The notes under the pieces are model-generated. The model ran no database searches. It was not told the DNA's origin and saw nothing but the letters and a program-made list of their open reading frames with translations. From contig CAVQPS010000008.1 of the NCBI GenBank assembly GCA_963714795.1, positions 248,001 through 312,000 of the forward strand: a stretch of 64,000 bases of DNA, written 5' to 3'. Positions within the stretch are counted from its first letter, which is position 1; every line of letters begins with the position of its first letter. Positions 9,398-17,662 of this stretch are shown here, piece after piece. A program made the translations under genes and the position numbers. Origin of the DNA: DATIXJ01 sp963714795 (lineage in GTDB: Bacteria; Bacteroidota; Ignavibacteria; UBA10030; SZUA-254).

Positions 9398-10396
9398 ATG
9401 CGCATTGCGGTATTCGGTGCAGGAAGCTGGGGAACTACCCTGGCGATTCTTCTTCATGGTAATGCGCATCATGTCGCACTGTGGTCTCACCGTGACGATC
9501 ATGCTCAATCGATGCGCCAGCATCATGAAAATGCGATTCTTCTTCCCGGCATTACAATTCCCGAAACGATCACGATAACAAGCGACTTAGAACTTGCTGT
9601 CCGCGACGTCGATGTTCTTGTCACCGCCGTTCCGACACAATTTCTTCGCTCCGTTGCAAAACGACTCGGTTCCCGCGTAACCGAACACCATCTTATTGTG
9701 AATGTTGCCAAGGGGATTGAGAATGATTCGTTGATGACGATTTCGGAAATTCTCGCCGATGTTCTTCCGCATGTCCATAAAAAAAATATCGTGACATTAT
9801 CCGGACCGAGTTTCGCCGAAGAAGTCAGCCGGAAAGTTCCGACGGCCATCGTGTCGGCTTCTGCAAGTCTCGAATCTGCCCGGCGTGCACAGCAGATTTT
9901 CATGAATCCGTATTTCCGCGTCTATTCGAGCGACGATATCCGCGGTGTCGAACTTGCCGGTTCTATTAAAAATGTTATCGCCATTGGTGCCGGGATTGCC
10001 GATGGGGCAGGATTCGGCGACAATACCAAAGCGGCGGTGATGACGCGGGCGACGGCGGAAATTTCGCGTCTCGGGAAATTCGTGGGAGCAAAGCCGCAAA
10101 CGTTTGCCGGACTTTCCGGTATCGGCGATTTGATTGCGACCTGTATGAGCAAGCATAGCCGAAACCGGTACGTCGGTGAAGAAATCGGTAAAGGACGGAA
10201 ACTGCAGGATGTTCTTGCCGGTATGGTGATGGTGGCGGAAGGTGTTGCCACGACGAAATCAGTCCATGATATTGCAAAAAAGCATAACGTTGAATTGCCT
10301 ATCTCAAATGCCGTTTATCAAGTCTTGTTCGAAGGGAAAAACCCGGTTGCTGCGACCGCTGATTTGATGACGCGTGATCCCAAAGAAGAGCATTAG
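9398..10396 (+). CDS. gpsA: NAD(P)-dependent glycerol-3-phosphate dehydrogenase GpsA
   Basis: A 332-residue protein. The Rossmann motif FGAGSWGTTLA is at the N-terminus, followed by VAKGIE, LSGPSFAEEV, and the catalytic lysine region LAGSIKNVIAIGAGI with GLSGIGDLIATC further on. It reduces dihydroxyacetone phosphate to glycerol 3-phosphate, the substrate of the adjacent PlsY. The gap to plsY is 27 bases with no clear Shine-Dalgarno. The gene ends the housekeeping block; a compositionally different accessory gene follows on the other strand. Confidence 0.97.
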   Translation: MRIAVFGAGSWGTTLAILLHGNAHHVALWSHRDDHAQSMRQHHENAILLPGITIPETITITSDLELAVRDVDVLVTAVPTQFLRSVAKRLGSRVTEHHLIVNVAKGIENDSLMTISEILADVLPHVHKKNIVTLSGPSFAEEVSRKVPTAIVSASASLESARRAQQIFMNPYFRVYSSDDIRGVELAGSIKNVIAIGAGIADGAGFGDNTKAAVMTRATAEISRLGKFVGAKPQTFAGLSGIGDLIATCMSKHSRNRYVGEEIGKGRKLQDVLAGMVMVAEGVATTKSVHDIAKKHNVELPISNAVYQVLFEGKNPVAATADLMTRDPKEEH

Positions 10397-10468
10397 GTTT
10401 GTTGCTCTGGTGTTACTGGAGATTTTCTTGACTTACTCCCCCCTATCTTATCACTAAGAAAATGATAC

Positions 10469-10759
10469 TTAATGACTAGTCAACTTAGCAAGTATACTTA
10501 GACTATAAATAAGTATTGGAATTACAATTATCCAAGTCACGGTGACTGCACAAGTTTTAATAGTCTTCAACTGATTAAGTATTTGTACATCTACGGGTTC
10601 AGATGTAAAAGAGTACTCTGTACCAGTAGATTTGTCTCCACTAATATAGCGATTGTACTTGTTCATGTCTTTAAATTTTCCTTCTGCAGGAGTCCATGAA
10701 CATTGTTGGCAAGTAGAATTGACCCACTCAGCTTCAAAGCTGCATTTTAGACATTTCAT
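10469..10759 (-). CDS. small zinc-ribbon membrane protein, unknown function
   Basis: A 96-residue protein not recognised as a named family. It opens MKCLKCSFEAEW and continues CQQCSW, giving two CxxC pairs of a zinc ribbon, then a polar middle and one hydrophobic segment (about residues 72-92, VTWIIVIPILIYSLSIL). The arrangement suggests a membrane-anchored protein with a cytoplasmic zinc ribbon. It is more AT-rich than gpsA and recG around it and sits beside a repeat-rich gap, which hints at acquisition. It is a lone convergent gene after gpsA. Confidence 0.65.
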   Translation of the reverse strand: MKCLKCSFEAEWVNSTCQQCSWTPAEGKFKDMNKYNRYISGDKSTGTEYSFTSEPVDVQILNQLKTIKTCAVTVTWIIVIPILIYSLSILAKLTSH

Positions 10760-10869
10760 AAAGTAACTTCCTCCATAAGTAGTTCTTGGAAATGGCCTGT
10801 TGTTTTATCTTTGCGACCAGCATACTCAAGTTTTATTAAATATTCAAGTTTCTTCAATAAAAGGTGGTG

Positions 10870-11206
10870 GCTCGGCTTCCTGAGGGCGTCTCTCCTAAAA
10901 TATCCCGTCTTACTGTCCCGCTCAATGAGCGGGATTATTCAGCATCTATTCCCCCCGCCCGCTTTGTATGGATTCCGAACAAAAGAATTTCGGAAAGACG
11001 GGGTACAGAAGGAAAAGCCATCTCAGCCCATCCGTCTTGCTGAAATGCTCCTGTTCAGCATCTGAACTTAGGCAACCAAGGATTATATCCCGACTAAAAG
11101 TCCCGAAGGCCCGAAGGGCTCCCTCGGAGGATCACTTTGTGACATGTCGGGATGACGATAAAGCTGTCAGATTCCAACAAGAACATTTCGGAAAGACGGG
11201 GTATGG
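10870..11206. repeat. mosaic dispersed repeat (copy 1), with hairpin TCCCGCTC/GAGCGGGA
   Basis: The 515-base gap before recG holds no convincing gene. It contains an 8-bp hairpin (TCCCGCTC at 10916-10923, GAGCGGGA at 10927-10934) and two direct copies of a TTTCGGAAAGACGGGGTA segment (near 10987 and 11186). It shares blocks, in reverse orientation, with the repeat at 41.06-41.29 kb: 11145-11175 matches the complement of 41101-41131 at 29 of 31 bases by eye, and 11032-11063 matches the complement of 41171-41202. The short ORFs here are repeat-derived. Confidence 0.8.
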
Positions 11207-11274
11207 TAAACTGAGACACCTCTTTCCTATAACGCGAATTGCTATTTCCTCTGTCTGTTCGTATCTTTTCATCC

Positions 11275-13488
11275 ATGCCGACACTTCATCAGGAACGAAC
11301 GCTTGAGCTTCCCGTTCAGTTTGTCAAAGGAATCGGGCCGAAACGCTCGGCGACGCTTCGTGAACGCGGAGTTTCTACCGTTCATGATCTTCTCTATTAT
11401 TTCCCTTTCGATTATATCGATTTGCGAAATATTGAGAAGATCGGCAATCTGAAAAAGCATATCAATTCGGGAGAATGGCTTACCGTTATCGGAACTGTTC
11501 GGACATTCGATGTCATCGGCAGGTCTCCCAAGCAACGGTTCGTGATAATGCTGGGCGATGAGACGGGAACGATTCAGCTTGTGTTTTTCCGGAGCGTGCA
11601 ATATTTCAAAAAAGCTTTCGAGGTCGGTGAAATGCTTGCCGTTTCGGGAAAAGTGACCGCATTCGGAAAGCGCCCGCAATTTATTCATCCATCCATCGAC
11701 CGGCTTTCCGGCAATGAGGATGATGGAGGCGATGTTCAGGGATTTCTTCATACCAAAGGCATCGTACCGAAATACGGTTCCTCGGAAGAGATGAAAGATG
11801 TGCATCTCAATCTTAAAGGATTGCGGAAAATCATGCGCGCAACGGTCGACGAGTTTTCCGGATTTCTGGAAGAATCGTTGCCTGCCGCAACATTACGCCG
11901 TAATCATCTAATTCCTCTGCAACATGCGATACGTTCAATACACTTTCCCGCGTCTCAGGAAGACCTTGCCGCAGCACGCCGCCGTTTGAAGTTCGACGAA
12001 TTCTTTACGATGCAGTTATTGATGGCGTTGCGGCGAAAAAGCATCAAAGTGGAAACGCCGGGAATTGCATTCAATGTCGAAAGCAAACTAGCCCGCCGAG
12101 TGGTGGATTCGTTGCCGTTTCAATTGACGAAAGCTCAGGTTCGTGTCGTGAAAGAAATCGCCGGAGATATGAAATCTCCAAAACCGATGAACAGATTGTT
12201 GCAGGGAGATGTCGGCAGTGGGAAAACGGTGGTCGCTTTGATTGCGATGTTGATTGCCATCGATAACGGATTTCAGACAGCATTCATGGCGCCGACGGAA
12301 ATTCTTGCTGAACAGCATTTCCGCACGCTCGCTTCTATGTTAAAGGATTTTCCGGTCAACATCCGGCTTCTGGTCGGTAATCAAAAATCGAAACTTCGTG
12401 AAGATATTCTGGAAGACATGCGAAGAGGATCCGCTTCCATTGTTGTCGGAACTCATGCCCTGATTCAGGAAGATGTCGAATTTGCCAAGCTGGGGCTTGT
12501 TGTTATCGACGAACAGCATCGTTTCGGCGTTGCCCAGCGGGTCGCATTACGGGGCAAAGGAACCGCTTCAACCGGCGGCGCCCAGCCCGATATTCTCGTT
12601 ATGACGGCAACACCCATTCCCCGCACGCTGTCTCTTACCGTCTACGGCGATCTGGATGTTTCCGTTATCGATGAGTTGCCTGCGAACCGAAAACCGATTA
12701 AAACGATATTGAAGTTTGAGTCCGAAGAGCCGGCAGTATATAAATTCGTCCGACAGGAAATTCAAAAAGGGCTGCAGGCATATATCGTCTATCCGTTGGT
12801 CGAGGAATCCGAGAAGTTGGATTTAAAAGCCGCGACCGAGAGTTTTGAATACCTGAAATCGGAAATATTTCCCGATCTTCAGCTCGGTTTGCTCCACGGT
12901 CGGATGAAGTCGGATGAAAAAGAAGAGGTCATGGCTTCATTGAAACAGAAAAAGATCGACGTTCTGGTAGCGACGACTGTCATCGAAGTCGGTATCGACA
13001 TCCCGAACGCCTCTATAATGATCATTGAACATGCCGAACGGTTCGGCCTGGCACAGCTTCACCAGTTACGCGGTAGGGTAGGGCGAGGAAGCGAGCAATC
13101 GTATTGCGTTTTGATCGCTCCGAACTGGATGAGAGGCATGATGAAACGAACCACGACCATGTTCCGGGATAATACAACGTTGGATGATCAGGGAAAAGCA
13201 GTCAGACGTCTTTCGACAATGGTGGAGACGACCGATGGGTTCAAAATTGCCGAAATTGATTTGGATTTGAGGGGTCCGGGAGATTTTTTTGGAACAAGAC
13301 AAAGCGGGTTACCGGCGCTCCAGCTTGCCAACCTGCTTACCGATGGCGACATTTTATCGCTCGCGCGTCATGAAGCGTTCACGATGATCGATGCCGATCC
13401 GCATCTTCGACTTCCCGAACATCAACCGGTCCGGAAGCACTTTGAAGGACGGATCAGAGACTCGATGTCCAATCTTCAGGGTGCATAA
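11275..13488 (+). CDS. recG: ATP-dependent DNA helicase RecG
   Basis: About 737 residues from the ATG at 11275. A TTG at 11239 would add twelve residues that fall in the upstream repeat region. An N-terminal wedge/OB domain begins PVQFVKGIGPKRSATL. The helicase core has LLQGDVGSGKTVVALIA (Walker A), VIDEQHRFGV (RecG form of the DEAH box), MTATPIPRTL, VATTVIEVGIDIPNA and the QLRGRVGRG motif. RecG remodels stalled forks and branched DNA. The length is slightly above average but within the family range. Confidence 0.97.
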   Translation: MPTLHQERTLELPVQFVKGIGPKRSATLRERGVSTVHDLLYYFPFDYIDLRNIEKIGNLKKHINSGEWLTVIGTVRTFDVIGRSPKQRFVIMLGDETGTIQLVFFRSVQYFKKAFEVGEMLAVSGKVTAFGKRPQFIHPSIDRLSGNEDDGGDVQGFLHTKGIVPKYGSSEEMKDVHLNLKGLRKIMRATVDEFSGFLEESLPAATLRRNHLIPLQHAIRSIHFPASQEDLAAARRRLKFDEFFTMQLLMALRRKSIKVETPGIAFNVESKLARRVVDSLPFQLTKAQVRVVKEIAGDMKSPKPMNRLLQGDVGSGKTVVALIAMLIAIDNGFQTAFMAPTEILAEQHFRTLASMLKDFPVNIRLLVGNQKSKLREDILEDMRRGSASIVVGTHALIQEDVEFAKLGLVVIDEQHRFGVAQRVALRGKGTASTGGAQPDILVMTATPIPRTLSLTVYGDLDVSVIDELPANRKPIKTILKFESEEPAVYKFVRQEIQKGLQAYIVYPLVEESEKLDLKAATESFEYLKSEIFPDLQLGLLHGRMKSDEKEEVMASLKQKKIDVLVATTVIEVGIDIPNASIMIIEHAERFGLAQLHQLRGRVGRGSEQSYCVLIAPNWMRGMMKRTTTMFRDNTTLDDQGKAVRRLSTMVETTDGFKIAEIDLDLRGPGDFFGTRQSGLPALQLANLLTDGDILSLARHEAFTMIDADPHLRLPEHQPVRKHFEGRIRDSMSNLQGA

Positions 13489-13585
13489 TTCATTCGTAAA
13501 AATTTTCCGGAGACTTTTCGTGTGGATCGTTGAACCATCATCATCGGATTTTGTTTGTCATCGCGGCGAAAAATGCATTTTGCGC

Positions 13586-13613
13586 TTGACAAAAAGAATA
13601 AAATGATTATATT
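13586..13613 (+). promoter_or_regulatory. sigma-70-like promoter before the ATP-grasp/KamA cluster
   Basis: TTGACA at 13586-13591 and TATATT at 13608-13613 are separated by 16 bases in the AT-rich gap between recG and the first ATP-grasp gene. No other comparable pair was seen in the gap. The start site would lie near 13620, giving a leader of about 110 bases. Confidence 0.55.
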
Positions 13614-13731
13614 ACACATGTAACATTTAAACGCTCGTGCTGTCGCGGACGATTGTTTAAAAAAATTATGTTCAACTATTCGAGAGGATTGCACGAGACA
13701 TTTGTTAGATCTTCCTTCGCAAACACAGTCG

Positions 13732-14862
13732 ATGCGCGTAGCGCTAGTGTACAATCAAAAAAAGGAAGATGCTACACAACAATTGATGACGGATGAACAT
13801 GATGAACCTCCCGATCAGTCACGAGGTGCAACTTCCATCCTGAAAGCGAACCAACAACCTTCCCCGCAACAGATTTCCGATCGTTATGCTGAATGGGATA
13901 CATCTGAAACAATCAGTGCCGTCCAACGGGCGCTTGCTGAACTTCACAATGTATCGATGATCGAAGCGGATGAAAATGCGTACGAGCGTTTGCGCATGGA
14001 GCGTCCGGAGATCGTGTTTAATATGAGCGAAGGTTTATACGGCATCTCGCGAGAAGCACAAATTCCTGCAATCCTGGAATTTCTGCAATTGCCGTACACC
14101 GGTTCCGATCCGTTGACTCTTGCAACCTGTCTGGATAAATCCCGAACAAAAGAAATTCTTTCTTATTATCATATCCCCACTCCTGCTTTTTGCCGTATCA
14201 CCCATCTGTCTGAATTGGCTCACAACAAAGTACGATTTCCCGGTATTGTTAAACCGCTTCACGAGGGTTCGAGCAAGGGAATTTTTAATTCATCGATTGT
14301 CCGTAACACGAAAGAGCTCGAAAACGAAGTGATGAATATTCTTCACCGGTACGATGAACCGGTTCTGGTGGAAGAATATCTCGGCGGCCGCGAATTTACC
14401 GTTGCGATGCTGGGAAATGGAGATGATACGGTCGTTCTTCCCATTGTCGAAATCAAATTCGATTCATTACCGAACAACGTCAATCCGATTTATTCTTATG
14501 AGGCGAAATGGATTTGGGATACCTCGGACGCGCCGCTCGATATTTTTGCGTGTCCGGCGGAGCTTTCACCAAACCTTCGTCATGAAATAGAATCGATCTG
14601 CCGGAAAGCATATTCCGTCCTGCACTGTCGTGACTGGTGCCGTATCGATGTCCGTCTCGATGCAAACGGCGTTCCTCATATTCTGGAACTGAATCCGTTA
14701 CCCGGTATTCTTCCCAATCCTGAAGAGAATTCTTGTTTCCCGAAGGCCGCCCGTGCTGCCGGCATCGGATATAATCAATTGATACAAATAGTTCTTAGCC
14801 TTGCCGCAGTACGAAATGGCCTGGTTACCACATCACCGTCGTCCTACCGAACAACAAACTGA
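13732..14862 (+). CDS. ATP-grasp ligase, D-Ala-D-Ala ligase-like (first of pair)
   Basis: About 376 residues from ATG 13732 (MRVALVYNQKK); a TTG at 13702 could add ten. The N-terminal domain carries FNMSEGLYGISRE and PYTGSDPLTLATCLDK. The ATP-grasp core has KPLHEGSSKGI, VEEYLGGREFTV and LELNPLPGI, the last holding the metal-binding Glu/Asn of the D-Ala-D-Ala ligase family. A 40-residue polar insert follows the first strand. Such enzymes join a carboxylate to an amine with ATP. It lies ten bases upstream of a second ligase and in a cluster with GNAT and KamA, away from cell-wall genes, so it is probably not the housekeeping Ddl. Confidence 0.85.
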   Translation: MRVALVYNQKKEDATQQLMTDEHDEPPDQSRGATSILKANQQPSPQQISDRYAEWDTSETISAVQRALAELHNVSMIEADENAYERLRMERPEIVFNMSEGLYGISREAQIPAILEFLQLPYTGSDPLTLATCLDKSRTKEILSYYHIPTPAFCRITHLSELAHNKVRFPGIVKPLHEGSSKGIFNSSIVRNTKELENEVMNILHRYDEPVLVEEYLGGREFTVAMLGNGDDTVVLPIVEIKFDSLPNNVNPIYSYEAKWIWDTSDAPLDIFACPAELSPNLRHEIESICRKAYSVLHCRDWCRIDVRLDANGVPHILELNPLPGILPNPEENSCFPKAARAAGIGYNQLIQIVLSLAAVRNGLVTTSPSSYRTTN

Positions 14863-14871
14863 GGAGTTTGC

Positions 14872-15957
14872 ATGAGAAAAAAATTACTGGTTGCAATTAT
14901 CTACAACGAGCCGACTGTCCAGACGAAATCGGGACGGAAGTATATTTCCGAAGCCGGGGTTTTGCAGGAAGGCGCCAAGCTGGTGAATACCTCCAATGTT
15001 GAGGTGTTGACTGATCTTTCGGAAGTCGGTGTGCTGGAAGAAAAAGAAGATATTGCCCGTGCATTACAGAATATTGGTTACAAGACGGTGATCTATAATG
15101 TCGACAGTGATATCGTAAAGCTGGTGAATTTTTTACGAGACACACAGCCCGATGTCATTTTCAATCTGTGTGAAAGTATCGGGAATATTTCCGTTCATGA
15201 AATGCATGTTGTCGGTATTTATGAATTGATGAAAATTCCTTATACCGGATCGAATCCGTTGACGCTCGGCACGGCATTGAACAAAGTTCGTGTGAAAGAA
15301 ATATTGATGCATTATAGTTTGCCAACGCCCCGGTATCAGCTTATTACCAGTCCGATAAAAATATCGATCGATGAAAGCATGACGTATCCGCTGATCGTCA
15401 AGCCGTCACGGGAAGATGCCAGTATCGGCATTGAAACTGCATCGGTTGTTTCGAATTTCAATGAATTGAAAAAACGCGTTCGCTATATCTTCGAACAATT
15501 CGATCAATCCGCTCTCGTTGAAGAATATATCGACGGGCGTGAACTCAATGTTGCCATCATGGGGAACCGCAAGCCGACTGTATTTCCAATTTCGGAAATC
15601 GATATGTCGACCCTGCCGAAAGAATACCATCGTATCATCACGTACAATGCGAAATGGATGAAGGGCACAGAAGAATTTGAACACACACGCGGTGTTTGCC
15701 CCGCGTTACTGCCGCCGGAACTGGAGACTGTCATAAAAAATATGGCACTCAAGGCGTATCAACATCTCGGCTGCCGGGATTATGCACGTGTGGATTTCCG
15801 GTTGAGCAAAGATCACCAGCCGTATATTCTGGAAGTCAATCCGAATCCCGATATTTCCGATGATGCCGGATTTGCCCGTTCGGCAGGAGCATACGGTTAT
15901 TCGTTCGATGATCTCGTCGAAAAAATTGTCGAATGTGCAGTGGAGCGGACACTCTGA
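14872..15957 (+). CDS. ATP-grasp ligase, D-Ala-D-Ala ligase-like (second of pair)
   Basis: This 361-residue protein is a paralogue of the preceding gene. It shares the order VAIIYNEP, FNLCESIGNISVHE, PYTGSNPLTLGTALNK, KPSREDASIGIE, VEEYIDGREL and EVNPNPDIS. The last motif differs from the NPLPG of the first ligase, so the two probably accept different substrates. A GAGGAG-like ribosome binding site precedes the ATG. Its 3' end overlaps the GNAT start by 25 bases. Two non-identical ATP-grasp enzymes in tandem suggest two successive amide-bond steps; this is inference. Confidence 0.85.
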   Translation: MRKKLLVAIIYNEPTVQTKSGRKYISEAGVLQEGAKLVNTSNVEVLTDLSEVGVLEEKEDIARALQNIGYKTVIYNVDSDIVKLVNFLRDTQPDVIFNLCESIGNISVHEMHVVGIYELMKIPYTGSNPLTLGTALNKVRVKEILMHYSLPTPRYQLITSPIKISIDESMTYPLIVKPSREDASIGIETASVVSNFNELKKRVRYIFEQFDQSALVEEYIDGRELNVAIMGNRKPTVFPISEIDMSTLPKEYHRIITYNAKWMKGTEEFEHTRGVCPALLPPELETVIKNMALKAYQHLGCRDYARVDFRLSKDHQPYILEVNPNPDISDDAGFARSAGAYGYSFDDLVEKIVECAVERTL

Positions 15958-16439
15958 TTGTCATTCGGCCATTAGAACGTAATCATCGTGAGCATATCCA
16001 TGCATTGCTTGTTGATACCGATGTATTTTCCAACGAAGAAGTTGGTATTGCGCTCGAACTTATCGATACGACACTCGGCAATCCGCAGCAGAAAGATTAT
16101 GAAATCTTCACCGCAATCAACGAATCGGGACATGTGATGGGATATTATTGCATCGGTCCGACGCCCGGTACCGTCGGCACATTCGATTTGTACTGGATTG
16201 CCGTGAAGCCATCATTACATGATAAAGGTATCGGTAAACAGTTGTTGCATCATGCGGAATCGCGTATTGCTTCGCATGGAGGGAGGTTGGTTGTGGCGGA
16301 AACATCGTCGCAGCCGAAGTACGAACACACACGGCGGTTTTATTTGAACAACCATTACGCAGAAGTCGCACGAATCAAAGATTACTATAAAAGAGGCGAC
16401 GATCTCGTGGTGTACGGAAAATATCTCTCACAATCATGA
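15933..16439 (+). CDS. GNAT-family N-acetyltransferase
   Basis: A 168-residue protein with the GNAT acetyl-CoA site: DLYWIAVKPSLHDKGIGKQL, in which HDKGIGKQL is the Q/RxxGxG/A loop, followed by the helix LLHHAESRI and the C-terminal TRRFYLNNHY. The ATG at 15933 lies inside the preceding ligase gene, implying translational coupling. Next to KamA it recalls the lysine aminomutase/acetyltransferase pair (AblA/AblB) that makes N-epsilon-acetyl-beta-lysine, but it is much shorter than typical AblB proteins, so that assignment is only a hypothesis. Confidence 0.85.
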   Translation: MCSGADTLIVIRPLERNHREHIHALLVDTDVFSNEEVGIALELIDTTLGNPQQKDYEIFTAINESGHVMGYYCIGPTPGTVGTFDLYWIAVKPSLHDKGIGKQLLHHAESRIASHGGRLVVAETSSQPKYEHTRRFYLNNHYAEVARIKDYYKRGDDLVVYGKYLSQS

Positions 16440-16455
16440 GGAGTTAAGAGAAGCA

Positions 16456-17598
16456 ATGGAACTTTGGCAAGAAATGTTGCGTCAGAGCGTCGACAGCGGT
16501 AAAGATTTGGTCGAGCGTTTCGGATTTGATCACGGTCTGGCAGAAAAATTGAATTCCCTTTTTCATACACGTATTAACCCGTACTACCTGAGCTTGATCC
16601 GGTATCCGGGTGATCCGATATGGCTGCAATGTATTCCCGATGCACGGGAATTGGTGGAAGACGGACTTCTGGAAGACCCGCTTGCCGAGGATTCTCACAG
16701 TCCGGTGCCGAGTATCGTTCACCGGTATCCCGATCGTGTTTTGTTCCTGACAACCAGCCAATGTTCGATGTATTGCCGGTTCTGCACACGGAAGAGAAAA
16801 GTCGGCGACTCGACAAAAATCAACATGAAGTATATCCAGGACGGCATCGATTATATTGCGAAACATCCTCAAATCCGCGATGTGATCCTTTCCGGCGGCG
16901 ATCCGCTGATGCTGACCGATTTTCTGCTGGAGCGCGTTCTCAAAGGTTTGCGCGAGATTCCGCATGTCGAGATCATTCGCCTCGGTACGAAAATGCCGTG
17001 CGTTCTTCCGCAGCGCATCACACCGAAGCTTTGTAAAGTAATCAGAAAATATCATCCTGTGTATGTGAATACGCATTTCAATCATCCGTGGGAATGCACG
17101 CCGGAAGCAAAACGCGCGTGCGAAATGCTTGCCGATGCCGGTTGTCCTGTCGGCAATCAGGCGGTCCTGATGAAGGGCGTGAACGACGATCCCGACGTCA
17201 TGCTTGAATTAGTCCGCAAACTGCTTGCGATGCGTGTAAAACCATATTATCTCTATCAGGCGGATATCACGAAGGGCACCGATTATTTCCGGACGCCGGT
17301 GAGCAAGGGATTGGAAATCATGGATAAGTTGCGCGGGCATACATCCGGACTTGCCATTCCGCAATTCGTGATCGATGCGCCCGGCGGCGGCGGAAAAATT
17401 CCTCTCCTGCCGCAATACGTTCTCGGCAGGGCGGGGAAAAATATCATTCTTCGAAATTATAAATACGAAATCTTTACGTATCCCGATCTGGAAGAAGATC
17501 CGAAAAATCATGTCCCGCCGACTGAAAAGCCGTTCAAGCGCAAAAACGGAAAAGCGAATAAGACGCAGAAGAAAGAAGTGACTGTCGAAGAGGGTTAA
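16456..17598 (+). CDS. KamA-family radical SAM aminomutase (lysine 2,3-aminomutase-like)
   Basis: A 380-residue protein. Cys103, Cys107 and Cys110 form the CxxxCxxC cluster motif in CSMYCRFC, followed by TRKRKVGD, ILSGGDPLML, and the PLP lysine near residue 314 in DAPGGGGKIPL. Lysine 2,3-aminomutases move the alpha-amino group to the beta carbon through SAM radical chemistry; glutamate and other aminomutases share the fold, so the substrate is not fixed. It has a basic C-terminal tail. The gene ends the ATP-grasp/GNAT cluster and is closed by a strong terminator. Confidence 0.88.
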   Translation: MELWQEMLRQSVDSGKDLVERFGFDHGLAEKLNSLFHTRINPYYLSLIRYPGDPIWLQCIPDARELVEDGLLEDPLAEDSHSPVPSIVHRYPDRVLFLTTSQCSMYCRFCTRKRKVGDSTKINMKYIQDGIDYIAKHPQIRDVILSGGDPLMLTDFLLERVLKGLREIPHVEIIRLGTKMPCVLPQRITPKLCKVIRKYHPVYVNTHFNHPWECTPEAKRACEMLADAGCPVGNQAVLMKGVNDDPDVMLELVRKLLAMRVKPYYLYQADITKGTDYFRTPVSKGLEIMDKLRGHTSGLAIPQFVIDAPGGGGKIPLLPQYVLGRAGKNIILRNYKYEIFTYPDLEEDPKNHVPPTEKPFKRKNGKANKTQKKEVTVEEG

Positions 17599-17626
17599 AT
17601 CCGGATAGATTTGCTTTGTGTAAATG

Positions 17627-17662
17627 GCTGTTAGAATTTTACTATTCTAACAGCTTTTTTTT
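17627..17662. terminator. bidirectional Rho-independent terminator
   Basis: A perfect 11-bp stem, GCTGTTAGAAT (17627-17637) with ATTCTAACAGC (17644-17654), a 6-base loop and a following run of eight T. It sits between the convergent kamA-like and ClC genes and can serve both strands. Confidence 0.9.

Noticed and set aside
10811..11306. Overlapping short ORFs before recG
   Set aside because: They lie in the mosaic repeat, and the same reading pattern appears on the other strand at 41 kb, so they are repeat artefacts.
13570..13581. AAAATGCATTTT palindrome after recG as a terminator
   Set aside because: The stem is AT-rich and no T tract follows, so it is not convincing.
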